A stretch of DNA of 64,000 nt from Mycocentrospora acerina. Lineage: Eukaryota; Ascomycota; Dothideomycetes; Pleosporales. The notes below the pieces were generated by a model, which was not told the origin of the DNA, ran no database searches, and saw only the letters and a program-made list of their open reading frames with translations. Of the stretch, positions 22,240 to 31,595 are shown one piece after another. Positions within the stretch are counted from its first letter, which is position 1. Each line of letters starts with the position of its first letter. Where the stretch lies: the NCBI GenBank assembly GCA_022701365.1, contig JAKUHH010000303.1:310001-374000 (forward strand), given 5' to 3'. The position numbers were made by a program, and so were the translations under genes.

Positions 22240-23487
22240 TCAAAACAAAAATGTCGGAATGTCATCCAACTTGACAGCTTTCCGTTTTTCCTTCTCCTTT
22301 GCATCCTTTTCCCGCTCAGACTTTCTCTTTGCTAGCCGATCCGCAACTGCTTTCCCTTTTCCAGACCCCCAATCTTCAAACAGATCTAGTGATCGCCCTG
22401 GTGACAAATTTCTGTCCGATTGCACATTTAAGGTGCGAGAAGGTTGGGTGGGCAATGGTGACTGGAAAAATGATCTTGAGTTCTTCATTTCGCGCTGAAC
22501 CGGCGCGGTCGCTGATTGATTTAACCGTGGCACATATTCGTCAAGCATGTCGAACGGTGTTGGGCGACTTGTTCGTGAGGCTGCGGCACGGGATTTCGCG
22601 CCCAATGACGGAGGTACATGGTTGATGAAAGCTGAAGACGAAGATGAGCTTGTGAATCTCGGATGTTGGAGTGAGTTGGACTTTGGGTTTGTGGTGACGG
22701 AGTGGGTCGGTGCAGGTGTTTCTCTTATAGTCGTCATGTGAGTTACAGGTTGTTGCGGACGACGTGGAGCATCTAGATCCTCACTGTCTGTATCTCGATT
22801 TGTTTGAAGATGTGCTGGCTGATCCAATACTGTTGATCGAGTAGAAGAAAAGTTGGGTCTTTTTGAATTCGGCTTGTCGTTATGGTTCTGGGTAGCGAAT
22901 ACGTCCTGAATAGCCCTAACCTGTTTCTTCTCTTGAGCCTTGACCTTGGCCCTCACCGCCCCCTCGACTGATGGTTTTGCACCTGCAATCACTGGCCTCG
23001 AAATCTCGGCTTCTTTCTTTTTCGCTTCGATTATTTCCTTCAGTCTATCGTATTCTGCCATGTGCAAATGTCGCGTGAATAGCTTAGCGGTCTCTAGGAA
23101 CTCATCTTCGACCATCATCCATTCATCATCACGAAGGTCGAACTTGGAAACACCCTTACGCATAGGCTCAACCCGCGGTTGGTAAAGGTCTGCTATTGGC
23201 GGTGGTGATGAGGAGGGTGCCCGACCTGTGCCGACTATGTCTTTAATCCTCCGTTTGGTGCGCGCTGTTGATGCTTCTCCTAAGAGATCTGAGGCATCTT
23301 CGTCTGATTCAAAAAGCGCTTTCCGCTTGCCTTTGGAAGTGCTTGCTAATATAGTACCATCGAAGAAATCATCTTCGTCGTCATCATCAGATGCTACATG
23401 TGACGTCCTCTCTGCGGGTTTACGCGGCTGTTTCACCTGAGTTCTACTTCCCCCACCTTTGCTTGCCCATGGCAGATGTCGCGGCAT
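22240..23487 (-). CDS. Conserved fungal protein of unknown function
   Basis: Single exon, 415 residues, starting MPRHLPW. An acidic patch near residues 33-43 (ASDDDDEDDFFDG) and basic NLS-like stretches (KGKRKA, TKRRIKD) suggest a nuclear protein. The only well-ordered part is a helical segment at about 120-160 with MVEDEFLETAKLFTRHLH and then AEYDRLKE. It is the most likely conserved core. The middle is Ser/Pro-rich and disordered. The C-terminus has a Lys/Glu-rich helix ending in KLDDIPTFLF. I do not recognise a named family. It shares a divergent promoter with the HRI-like kinase. Confidence 0.82.
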   Translation of the reverse strand: MPRHLPWASKGGGSRTQVKQPRKPAERTSHVASDDDDEDDFFDGTILASTSKGKRKALFESDEDASDLLGEASTARTKRRIKDIVGTGRAPSSSPPPIADLYQPRVEPMRKGVSKFDLRDDEWMMVEDEFLETAKLFTRHLHMAEYDRLKEIIEAKKKEAEISRPVIAGAKPSVEGAVRAKVKAQEKKQVRAIQDVFATQNHNDKPNSKRPNFSSTRSTVLDQPAHLQTNRDTDSEDLDAPRRPQQPVTHMTTIRETPAPTHSVTTNPKSNSLQHPRFTSSSSSSAFINHVPPSLGAKSRAAASRTSRPTPFDMLDEYVPRLNQSATAPVQREMKNSRSFFQSPLPTQPSRTLNVQSDRNLSPGRSLDLFEDWGSGKGKAVADRLAKRKSEREKDAKEKEKRKAVKLDDIPTFLF

Positions 23488-23964
23488 AAGGTGCGATGAT
23501 CAACAGGTTACCCAGGTCCGATACAGTTGAAAGTAGTGGCGAGACGTACGTGCGTCGCATGGCGCGAATTCGGGACTGCTTCATTGTCGCTGCTCTTTCA
23601 TGTTCGTGCTGGAACGCGTCAAGAAATCAGGCGCTATCACGTGGAGGCGGCACCACTATCCAAGTAGGCCGACGACAACGTTTATGATGACATAACTAGG
23701 GATTAAGAGGCATGCAGGTCCCTTGCAGCGCGTAGAGGTTTTATACACTGTTGATCCTCTGCCTTACCATACCCTAGCCTGGCAACAGCATGCTCTTAAA
23801 GTCACGAATCATCGCGTACCTTGCGTCGGTTATTGGCCAATCGACGTCATGCAGAACACCGCGCCCTTCACGGCAAGTGCGCTCTTTGACATCTAGGTGA
23901 AGGGCCACATATCACTTCCAACGCATTCTACTACTTTCTACATCTGCCTGTCTGTTGTTTATCC

Positions 23965-24075
23965 ATGGGGGGCTTCTCTTTGCTGCTGCCGACGCCGAAT
24001 GTTTTCGCTCGTCGCTGCGGCCGCACAAGATTAGAACACGACAACACCAACGCCTCGTCAACCCAAGTCAGCTGA
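23965..24075 (+). promoter_or_regulatory. Upstream ORF 1 of the HRI-like kinase gene
   Basis: ATG followed by 36 codons and TGA, ending 119 nt before the kinase ATG. Regulatory only if the transcript starts upstream of 23965, which the sequence does not show. Confidence 0.4.
23999..24034 (+). promoter_or_regulatory. Upstream ORF 2 of the HRI-like kinase gene
   Basis: An 11-codon ORF (MFSLVAAAAQD) nested in another frame inside upstream ORF 1. Confidence 0.35.
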
Positions 24076-24194
24076 CTCCGTCAACACATTGCAGATTGAG
24101 GGTTGGCCTCTAACGGGATTCTAGCCCGTGCAGCCGTCACGCCGCGCTTCTCCCTATTAGACCCACCCGCAAGCCGTCTCTTCTTTCTCTGGCA

Positions 24195-26243
24195 ATGTCC
24201 ATGTTCCGCCGGCCAGGCGAGGATTCGTCTTCTTCCTCAGAAGCATCATCCAATGAGTGCTCTGATGACTACGAGGCAAGCGCGTTGCACCAAGATAGTG
24301 TTCTATCTCGAATCAATACTTTGGATTCCGCTAGTTCTGGACCGCCTGTTGATAGACGCAACGCGCCTCGCCTTCAATTGCGGCAGAATTCGGCCCAGGA
24401 TGTTCGCGATTTACTTCTCCATTCATTGTTGGAGGAAAAAGCTATAGCGCAAGCTGCAGAGCAACTTGGTAAAGACCGCTCCGATCCAGAGGTGCAGCGG
24501 CTTGGTCGCGAAACATATCAAGAGGTTGCCCGTCAGATTTCCAATAATGTTGACGATACATATGCAAACAACGACATGCAGGGCCATCGGGCGACAGCGC
24601 AGGAAGGTATCAACAGGCTCACACGTAACAACCTAAGTAGACTTGCTGCCATCCCCGAGGGATCTCAAGCGTTGGTTGCGCTGCCTTCGAATGGCATGGC
24701 CATGGAGATGCCACAGCCTCTGCCTCCTAGGTTTGATACTATATCTGGCCTTTCCATTCCGGCACAACTCCATCTCCCTGATTATCCAGGGTTGTCGACG
24801 GATCGCTATGTTCGCGAATTTACTGAGCTGGAACTTGTTGGTAAAGGGGGTTACGGAAGAGTCTTCAAGGTAAAACACAACCTCGATGGATCCTTCTATG
24901 CGGTCAAAAGAATCACAGTAAGCCCCGCCAAACTGGCGAGAATTCAGGAACATGGAGCAGGCGAGTTGGCAGGTATATTGGAGGAGGTTCGGTCGCTTGC
25001 TCGGTTTGAGCATGGCAACATTGTTCGTTACCACAACGCATGGTTGGAATTTACGATGGCATCTGCAGAAACACCAAGTTTGCCTGCGAGAAGCACACTG
25101 CGGAACAATCGGCTACTCGAAGAACCAGCTACAATCTCGTCGGGTTCAGGAAATGCAGAAGATTTACAGATGAACTTTGACGACTTATCCTTTAACGAGC
25201 CATTTGGAAGTGGGATCAGTGCTGATATCGTCTTCGAGACTAGCGATACTGGTGGCGCAGAAGAGTGTAGGAGTGAGGAGCACCATCTTGCCATGAGAGA
25301 TCGGTTAAGAGTTCGGAGGCGTGGGAACCGACGAGGCAGTCAGGCAAGCCAAGCGACGATTGCGACGATATCATCAACAAAGTCTCGTATGAGCGCTGTT
25401 GAAGATGCGGACGAAGATGAGGAGGAAGAGGACGTAGAAATGATTCCCAGGACGCATATGCCGTACTCTCAGGAGTCCAACTCGGAGCACTCTGAGAGTA
25501 TGGTGTCCCACAGCGATGTGGCCGGGCCTTTGATAGCAGCCCCCAGCTCTGGACCAGTTCTTACGCTTAACATGCAGATGAGCCTCTACGACACCAATCT
25601 CGCGTCTTTTCTGTCGTCGGACTGGTCTTCATTCAATGGGCAGCAAACGTTCCACCACTGCTTTCACCCTTGTGTGTCGATGGAACTGTTGAACAACATC
25701 ATCTCTGGGGTAGAATATCTACACGCGCAAGGCGTTGTACATCGCGATCTCAAGCCGGCCAACATATTCCTATCGTTGTCGACTGCTCGACATGCGCCGT
25801 ATGGGTCCGTCGACCTCTCCAGCTGCAAGCCCTGTTCGCAGCGCGAATGTGTACATGTTACTCCGCGCATTGGCGATTTTGGCCTTGTGGCCGTTCTAGG
25901 CGACAGCTACATGGGAACCGGCGCTTCGACAAAGCCGGTTGGCACCGAGTTTTACCGTCCAGAGATTAGCAGCGGTATTAATGAGAAGCTCGACGTGTTT
26001 GCGTTGGGTGTTGTTGGGTTTGAGATGCTGCGGCGATTTGGAACGAGGATGGAGCGGGTGGATGCATTAAGCCGACTTCGAAGAGGGCAGTTCCCAGATG
26101 GATTCGCAGAGGGGTATGGGGAGATGGGAGACAAGCTGCAGCAGCTGATTGGGGACATGGTACATGTAGACGAGGAGAAGCGACTGAGTTGTGAGGATGC
26201 TAAAGGTGAGATTGGAAAGCTGGTTCATATTTTGAGGGGGTAG
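24195..26243 (+). CDS. eIF2-alpha kinase of the HRI type
   Basis: Single exon, 682 residues. The N-terminal 200 residues are polar and helical. The kinase domain starts with GKGGYGRVF (glycines from 216) and has the ATP lysine K238 in YAVKRI. The catalytic loop is HRDLKPAN (H516, D518), the metal-binding motif is DFG (D561), and the activation segment ends GTEFYRPE. K238 and D518 are about 280 residues apart. The extra 150 residues are an acidic insert (near DADEDEEEEDVEM), a hallmark of eIF2-alpha kinases. Family knowledge: these phosphorylate eIF2-alpha under stress and lower translation initiation. S. pombe has Hri1 and Hri2 of similar size. There are no GCN2-type HisRS or RWD domains. The HRI label rests on overall layout; haem regulation is not shown. 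Confidence 0.85.
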   Translation: MSMFRRPGEDSSSSSEASSNECSDDYEASALHQDSVLSRINTLDSASSGPPVDRRNAPRLQLRQNSAQDVRDLLLHSLLEEKAIAQAAEQLGKDRSDPEVQRLGRETYQEVARQISNNVDDTYANNDMQGHRATAQEGINRLTRNNLSRLAAIPEGSQALVALPSNGMAMEMPQPLPPRFDTISGLSIPAQLHLPDYPGLSTDRYVREFTELELVGKGGYGRVFKVKHNLDGSFYAVKRITVSPAKLARIQEHGAGELAGILEEVRSLARFEHGNIVRYHNAWLEFTMASAETPSLPARSTLRNNRLLEEPATISSGSGNAEDLQMNFDDLSFNEPFGSGISADIVFETSDTGGAEECRSEEHHLAMRDRLRVRRRGNRRGSQASQATIATISSTKSRMSAVEDADEDEEEEDVEMIPRTHMPYSQESNSEHSESMVSHSDVAGPLIAAPSSGPVLTLNMQMSLYDTNLASFLSSDWSSFNGQQTFHHCFHPCVSMELLNNIISGVEYLHAQGVVHRDLKPANIFLSLSTARHAPYGSVDLSSCKPCSQRECVHVTPRIGDFGLVAVLGDSYMGTGASTKPVGTEFYRPEISSGINEKLDVFALGVVGFEMLRRFGTRMERVDALSRLRRGQFPDGFAEGYGEMGDKLQQLIGDMVHVDEEKRLSCEDAKGEIGKLVHILRG

Positions 26244-27405
26244 TTGTATCTATCCAACTATCCATCTACGTTCACGATGCATGGCCCATGGTCCATGTAA
26301 TCCACGATCCATGACGCCACCACCACCATCTAAGCTAGAAATCCCCCACCCCGCACAGACATGTCCTTCTCCACTCCACTCCATTCTGTCAAACCGAACC
26401 AAAGACATTAACAAAAAATCCTCAGTTTTACATTTTATTTATTATTATAGATAGCATTAATTTTGGCAAATCACCACCTGTAGCGGGTCCAACTTCCAGA
26501 AGACACCCCGTTATCCACACTCACATCCCTATTCCGCACCCTTGCCGGAGCCCAGTTCGAGTCCCGTGGCGTTCGAATCAACCCACTCACGCAGGTAACT
26601 CGTGATGCTGGGCGGACCTAAGCCATGAGCGCAATCTGACGAGGGAAGAAATTCTGCAGTCGGGCGCTCACCATGGGACGGCGGCGCTGGACTACTCCAG
26701 TGGGGGTTGGGAGGCGCGTGATGGGCTGGTGTGTCGACTGGTATTTTTTTTGTTTTTGTTGTACCTGCTGGTGTCTTTTTTGTCAGATGACCGGTTTTTT
26801 TTGGTACGAACGACCAACCAAACTACACACATATAGACGGACATAGACGCATGACTAGATAGAGATACTTGGTTGTTAATAATAGATGATGATGGATAGA
26901 TGGGATGATATTCTTTGAATGCAGCACGCAAACAAGGGATGTCTTTTTCAAACAGATTATTTTTAAAAAAATAACTTCTTTCGTCAAGAACATTCATTCA
27001 CATTGAGATGAAAAAGTAGGTGGGTGATATTATTTAATATATGGGTTTTCCAAATGTACAAGTATTTATTTCTATTTATACATCCTCTTCTCCATCCAAG
27101 TTTGAGCGTATTTTGTGCACCATCCATCATCTTGGCAAGAAGACTATTGTTTTGCAGATATCCACCCATCTTTTCTTCGTCTCTTTCAAAAAAAAAAAGA
27201 AAAAAAGACGTGCCTGGTTTTGTAGTAGGTGGAGCACCCGTTTTCTACCAACTAGGTCTTACAAGAGTGGTCTGCAAGTCGCATGGGGACTGAGATGTGT
27301 CTGTGGACACTACTGCCCTTGGCTTGGTAGCTCATTTTTTTTTCTCTTCGTCAAGCCAGAGGTGTGTGTGTGTGGCGTGTGGCTTGTGAGTGATATCTTG
27401 TCGCT
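26244..27405. other. Convergent spacer, AT-rich, no gene
   Basis: 3' regions of the kinase and of RRP42, with T-rich and A-rich runs (near 26740 and 27190). Frames here are short and lack protein features. A TTCGAGTC-like string near 26560 has no paired stem and is not a tRNA. Confidence 0.65.
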
Positions 27406-28497
27406 TCAACCGACTTCAATGGCGGCCAAGGCGGTAATGACCTCCTCTGCTACTCCGCCGCTCTCGACTACCATCTTGGCTACTTCTGAGATCAACGTGC
27501 GCTTCATGCCGCCGCGTGGTGGTGTCCACACGCCTGAGCTTGCGAGCAACTCGCGCTGTGTGAGGGCGTCTGCGGCGGAGGTTGGGGCTGTGCCGCCGGT
27601 GGCCGAGTTCATCGAGTTGGGGACGGCAGGCGGGGTGAGATGCGAGGGGGGGTCGATGGTGCGTATGGAGACGATGCGGGCGCCAGTGGCCGAGGTGGTG
27701 GAGCTAGCGCAGGCGATTGCCAGGACGGCGTCGGCAACAGCCAACTCTTCCTGGCAGGGGTCGAAGATGATGTTGGGCCCCACGGCCATGGCGAGCACAA
27801 TGACAGGGGGTCTTTCTATGCTGGCGGCGGAGTTGGCGGCGTGCTTGGCGTAGAGGGCCACGGCGGCGTCCCAGTCGTCGTCGAAGAGGGGGTCTTCGTC
27901 CTTTTCCGACTTGAGGGCGGGCAGGCGGGTGGTGAGAAGGGCCAGGTGGGTGGTCATGGACAGCAGGGCGAGGGGGTAGGAGAGCGGCGGGGAGAGGAGC
28001 AGGACGTCGACGTACAGCTTCCAGTGGAAGCGGCGGTTGATGTACAGGCGGTCCTTGAGGTCGCCGCTGGCGAGCAGGCTCTCGGTGAGCATGGCGGCCA
28101 GGAAGACGGGCAGGGCGTCGTCCTCGCGGAAGCCGGGGACCTCGACGCTGACCTCGAGCCACGAGTTGTGGCCTTTGCCCTTGTGGCCGTCGTCGTTGTG
28201 GTCGACGTCGTCGCCGTCGTCGTCGTCGTCGTCATGGCCGTCTCCCAGCGTGGGGCGCTGGCGTGTCTTGTCGACCTCTGCCTTGACGCCGACCAGGGCC
28301 TCGGTGCCGTCCTCGAGGGCGATGCGCGCGCTGCCGTTGGCGCCGGGCAGGACGTCGTACTCTGCGCGCATGGAGCGGAAGTCGCGCGGGCCCTTGGTGA
28401 CATCGAGGCGGATGGGCGGCGTCTGGGCGAGCGTGGAGCGCAGGAACGACAGCTCGGCCGGCGACAGGTGGACGGCGGCGTGTTGCTGGGGAGCCAT
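27406..28497 (-). CDS. RRP42: Exosome complex component Rrp42 (RNase PH fold)
   Basis: Single exon, 363 residues. The N-terminus (LSPAELSFLRSTLAQTPPIR, then FRSM) and the C-terminal half (LYINRRFHWKLYVDVLLLS, VAVGPNI-like strands, ILAMAVGPNIIFDP) follow the RNase PH layout of Rrp42. It is about 100 residues longer than yeast Rrp42. Part of the excess is an Asp/His-rich insert (residues about 85-112, from GHDDDDDDGDDVDHNDDG) between core strands, encoded by a GTC/GAC trinucleotide run. Family knowledge: Rrp42 is one of six catalytically inactive ring subunits of the RNA exosome, in nucleus and cytoplasm. The gene is divergent from the Mch1-like transporter. GC content and codon use are high, as in that neighbour. 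Confidence 0.93.
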   Translation of the reverse strand: MAPQQHAAVHLSPAELSFLRSTLAQTPPIRLDVTKGPRDFRSMRAEYDVLPGANGSARIALEDGTEALVGVKAEVDKTRQRPTLGDGHDDDDDDGDDVDHNDDGHKGKGHNSWLEVSVEVPGFREDDALPVFLAAMLTESLLASGDLKDRLYINRRFHWKLYVDVLLLSPPLSYPLALLSMTTHLALLTTRLPALKSEKDEDPLFDDDWDAAVALYAKHAANSAASIERPPVIVLAMAVGPNIIFDPCQEELAVADAVLAIACASSTTSATGARIVSIRTIDPPSHLTPPAVPNSMNSATGGTAPTSAADALTQRELLASSGVWTPPRGGMKRTLISEVAKMVVESGGVAEEVITALAAIEVG

Positions 28498-28849
28498 GGC
28501 AGCGGTCCTGTGCGGCGACGGCGATGGCGATGAAGTGTTTGCACGGCAGAGCTATGGCATGCTGAACTTTTGTGACGGGCGCGGGCGGCCAATCACGCGC
28601 CCCGCCATGGTAGCTCGCCCGGCCGGTTGCGCCATTCCCTCGGCGGCAACGACAGCGCGCCCGTTCATTCACCGCCGGCACGCGCACGTCGCTGTGTCTG
28701 TGCCTGTGCGCGTGTGCCTGTCTGTCCGCGGCGGCTCTTCTCTCCCCACCAGCCATGGCCGTGTAGGATACAGTTGCCCACCCAGTCGCCCATCACCCAC
28801 CGCTGTGCACCGTTGCACACACCGTGCACACACACCGCACCCGCCAAGC
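28498..28849. other. Divergent promoter, RRP42 / Mch1-like
   Basis: 352 bp between the two starts, GC-rich on the RRP42 side and CA-rich just before the transporter ATG. Frames crossing it from 28037 are read-through on the antisense strand of RRP42. Confidence 0.7.
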
Positions 28850-30655
28850 ATGTCGCCGTCATCGTCCAGCCGCGGCACGGCCATCGACAAGCTCGACTAC
28901 CTCCCGCCGCCGCACTCGCCGCGCCGCCCCCTCCTCGCCCCCGACGACGACGCCGAGTCGAGCCGGCCGAGCCAGGCGACCAGCTACGCCGGCAGCTTCT
29001 TCGAGCACGTTGCCGAGGGCATCATGGAGCGCGACCGCAAGCGCATGCAGCGCGTCGTCGTGCGCTGGCTGAGCTTCGCCTGGGCCATTGTCAACTGCCT
29101 GTGCGCCGGCAGCATCACCGCCTACTCGCTGTACGGCCACCTGTTCCAGTCGCGGCTGCACTACACCCAGGTCCAGGTCAACATTGTCAGCATCGCCGCC
29201 GAGCTCGGCATGTACCTGCCCGTCTCCGTCTTTGGCTATCTGTGCGACCGCCTCGGGCCCGGCGTCCCGTCTGCCCTCTCCGGCGCCCTGTTTGGCTCCG
29301 GCTATCTGCTCGCCGCCTTTGCCTACAGGAGCGGGCCGCCACCCTCGGCCGGCGGCGACGGCTGGCCCTTTGGCGTCATGGTGCTGTCCTTTGTCGCCAT
29401 TGGCATGGGCACCAGCTGCATGTACCTCGCCGCCGTCACCACGTGCGCAAAGAACTTTGGCCGCGGAAACTCAAAGGGCATCGCCTTGGCCATTCCCATT
29501 GCAGCCGTCGGCCTGAGCGGCATGTGGCAGAGCCAGGTCGGGAGCCGGCTGCTGTACGTCACCAACCCGGACGGAAGCAAGGGCGACGTCGACGTCTACC
29601 GCTTCTTCCTGTTCCTGGCCATCCTGCTGTTCTGCGTCGGCAGCATCGGCTTCTTCACCCTGCGCATCATGGACGAGGAGGAGATGATTGACGAGGCCGT
29701 CGACGAGCTCGAGCGTTCCGGCCTCCTGGCCCAAGACGAGTTCTTCACCCAGGCTGCCCACCACCACGGCTACGGCACCATGCCCACCCACGACCTTTCC
29801 GAGTCCACCTATGACTTCTTGCAGTCCGAAGCCGAGAACCTCAAGGCCAAGGCAGAGGAGGAAGCCCGCAAGAAGACGTGGCTTCTCAACGAAGAGACGC
29901 GCAGATACGTCCTTGATCCTACCATGTGGTGGCTGGCAGGTGGCTTCTTCCTCGTCACCGGCCCTGGCGAAGCCTTTATCAACAACCTCGGCACCATCAT
30001 CAACACGCTCGAACCGCCTCACGTGGCCGTCAACACGTCCCCGGCTACCCACGTCTCCATTGTCGCCATCACATCGACCCTCGCCCGCCTCGTGACCGGC
30101 ACCCTCTCCGACATCCTCGCCCCCGTTGCTCCCACCCACCAACACCGCCGCGGCCCCGAATCCCTCGCAAACTCGGTCGCCTCGCTCCCACTCTTGGATC
30201 CCCCCCGCCGATTCACCGTCTCGCGCATCACCTTCCTCCTCACCTTTGCCTTTATCCTCCTGCTCGGCCAGCTCCTCCTCGCAAGCGGCTGGATCCAAAA
30301 CCACTCGTCGCGCTTCGCCTTTGTCTCCGCCCTGATTGGCGCCGGCTACGGCGCCGTCTTCAGCCTCACCCCGATTGTCGTCTCCGTCGTCTGGGGCGTC
30401 GAAAACTTTGGCACAAACTGGGGCATCCTCGCCATGACCCCTGCTGCTGGCGCTACTCTCTGGGGCGCCGTCTACGCCATGGTCTACCAAAAGGGCGCTG
30501 ATACTGGCGATCAAAACGACATTCTGTGCTATGGCACAAAGTGCTATGCCCCCACATTCTGGGCCATGAGCGTCAGTGTGTGGATTGCCATGGGTCTGTG
30601 GATGTGGGCGTGGAAGGGCCCTGGGGGTTGGAAGAGGAGAGGCGTTGCCGTCTAG
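28850..30655 (+). CDS. MCH1: Monocarboxylate transporter-like MFS protein (Mch1-like)
   Basis: Single exon, 601 residues. I chose the ATG at 28850 (MSPSSSSRG); the longer open frame upstream is antisense to RRP42. A polar N-tail of about 75 residues is followed by six helices, including SFAWAIVNCLCAGSITAYSL and the G-rich segment GYLCDRLGPG (MFS loop). A cytosolic loop of about 110 residues then has acidic and Lys/Glu-rich helices, and six more helices end the protein. Family knowledge: yeast Mch1 is a vacuolar MFS protein related to monocarboxylate permeases, but transport of monocarboxylates has not been shown for it. Substrate therefore unknown. Confidence 0.9.
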   Translation: MSPSSSSRGTAIDKLDYLPPPHSPRRPLLAPDDDAESSRPSQATSYAGSFFEHVAEGIMERDRKRMQRVVVRWLSFAWAIVNCLCAGSITAYSLYGHLFQSRLHYTQVQVNIVSIAAELGMYLPVSVFGYLCDRLGPGVPSALSGALFGSGYLLAAFAYRSGPPPSAGGDGWPFGVMVLSFVAIGMGTSCMYLAAVTTCAKNFGRGNSKGIALAIPIAAVGLSGMWQSQVGSRLLYVTNPDGSKGDVDVYRFFLFLAILLFCVGSIGFFTLRIMDEEEMIDEAVDELERSGLLAQDEFFTQAAHHHGYGTMPTHDLSESTYDFLQSEAENLKAKAEEEARKKTWLLNEETRRYVLDPTMWWLAGGFFLVTGPGEAFINNLGTIINTLEPPHVAVNTSPATHVSIVAITSTLARLVTGTLSDILAPVAPTHQHRRGPESLANSVASLPLLDPPRRFTVSRITFLLTFAFILLLGQLLLASGWIQNHSSRFAFVSALIGAGYGAVFSLTPIVVSVVWGVENFGTNWGILAMTPAAGATLWGAVYAMVYQKGADTGDQNDILCYGTKCYAPTFWAMSVSVWIAMGLWMWAWKGPGGWKRRGVAV

Positions 30656-30931
30656 ACTCTTTTTTTTTTTTTTTTTTTATCAAATGCATGAATTGGGAGA
30701 TCTGGTGGGGTTTGCAATTTTTTTTTGGAATTGATTGATTGATTCATTGATTGATTGTCTGTTTTTTATGGTTATTCTGAGCGTTGCATTTTTCGTTGTT
30801 TTCCATCCATTCATCTGCCTGTCTGTCTGTCTATATGTCAATCGTACTTGTACTCGTCTCCATCTCAGCGTTGCATTTTTCTTCTTGTGTCCAGGCATCT
30901 AGACATATATATATATACATCCCTATGCATA

Positions 30932-30971
30932 AACACACACACACACACACACACACTCTCTCTCTCTCTCT
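30932..30971. repeat. CA then TC dinucleotide microsatellite
   Basis: About 12 CA units directly followed by about 8 TC units. Confidence 0.95.
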
Positions 30972-31159
30972 GCAACAACGTTTGAAAAACAAATCCCCCT
31001 CGAAAGGACGACCAAGGACAAGGACAAGGACAAGGACAAGGAGAACGAGAACGAGGAGAAAAGTATCAAATAGATTTTAAAACCCCCTCTCCCCCCTCCC
31101 CCCGTGAGAAGCAAAACATGAGAGATAGAAAGCATTTAATTACCCTCCCCAACCCCCCC

Positions 31160-31197
31160 AACCTAACCTAACCTAACCTAACCTAACCTAACCTAAT
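31160..31197. repeat. CCTAA tandem array
   Basis: Seven perfect CCTAA units from 31162. It is close to, but one C short of, the canonical fungal telomere unit CCCTAA. Confidence 0.95.
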
Positions 31198-31595
31198 TGA
31201 TACGCCTTCCAAAAGACAAGAGAAAGAAAAGAGAGAGAAAAGAAAAAAGATGTATACCACAACACCCACAACACCCACCTACCTACCCACCCATTCCATT
31301 CTGGACAATCTTGTAAAAGTAGGGGTCTCTTTTTTTTTTAAATACCCAACAACGCCCAAGCGCCACGCTGAAGACGATAATCAACAACAACAACAACAAC
31401 AACGATGACAACACTCCTTTGCATCTTTGCACCATTCACTTCCTTCGCTTTGAATAAACAATCCCCCCCCCCCTTTTCAATAACCTAATTTGTCTTGCCG
31501 TTCTTCAAAATAGTAATTAATGACACTGATGATGAGGGGAAAAAAAGTAGAGGAAAAAAAAAACAAAAAAAAAACGTCTTCGAATATTAAAAATT

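Larger units (their letters stand above)
23488..24194. other. Divergent promoter region with upstream ORFs of the HRI-like kinase
   Basis: 707 bp between two divergent starts. Two ATG-initiated upstream ORFs precede the kinase ATG (listed separately). No other gene is seen. Confidence 0.65.
30656..31595. other. Convergent spacer dense in simple repeats
   Basis: Between the 3' ends of MCH1 and KCS1. It holds poly-T (30660-30678), a TGATT-type repeat (30729-30756), CA/TC dinucleotides, an AAGGAC repeat (about 31010-31045), CCTAA repeats, and CAA repeats (31382-31402). No gene. Confidence 0.8.

Noticed and set aside
26540..26580. TTCGAGTC and TTCGAATC strings, like tRNA T-loops
   Set aside because: The flanks do not pair into a T-stem, and no A-box or acceptor stem is found.
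28037..28849. Long plus-strand frame running into MCH1, which would extend the transporter by 271 residues
   Set aside because: It is antisense to RRP42, has Arg/Ser-rich composition and contains no transporter features. The family-like N-terminus begins at 28850.
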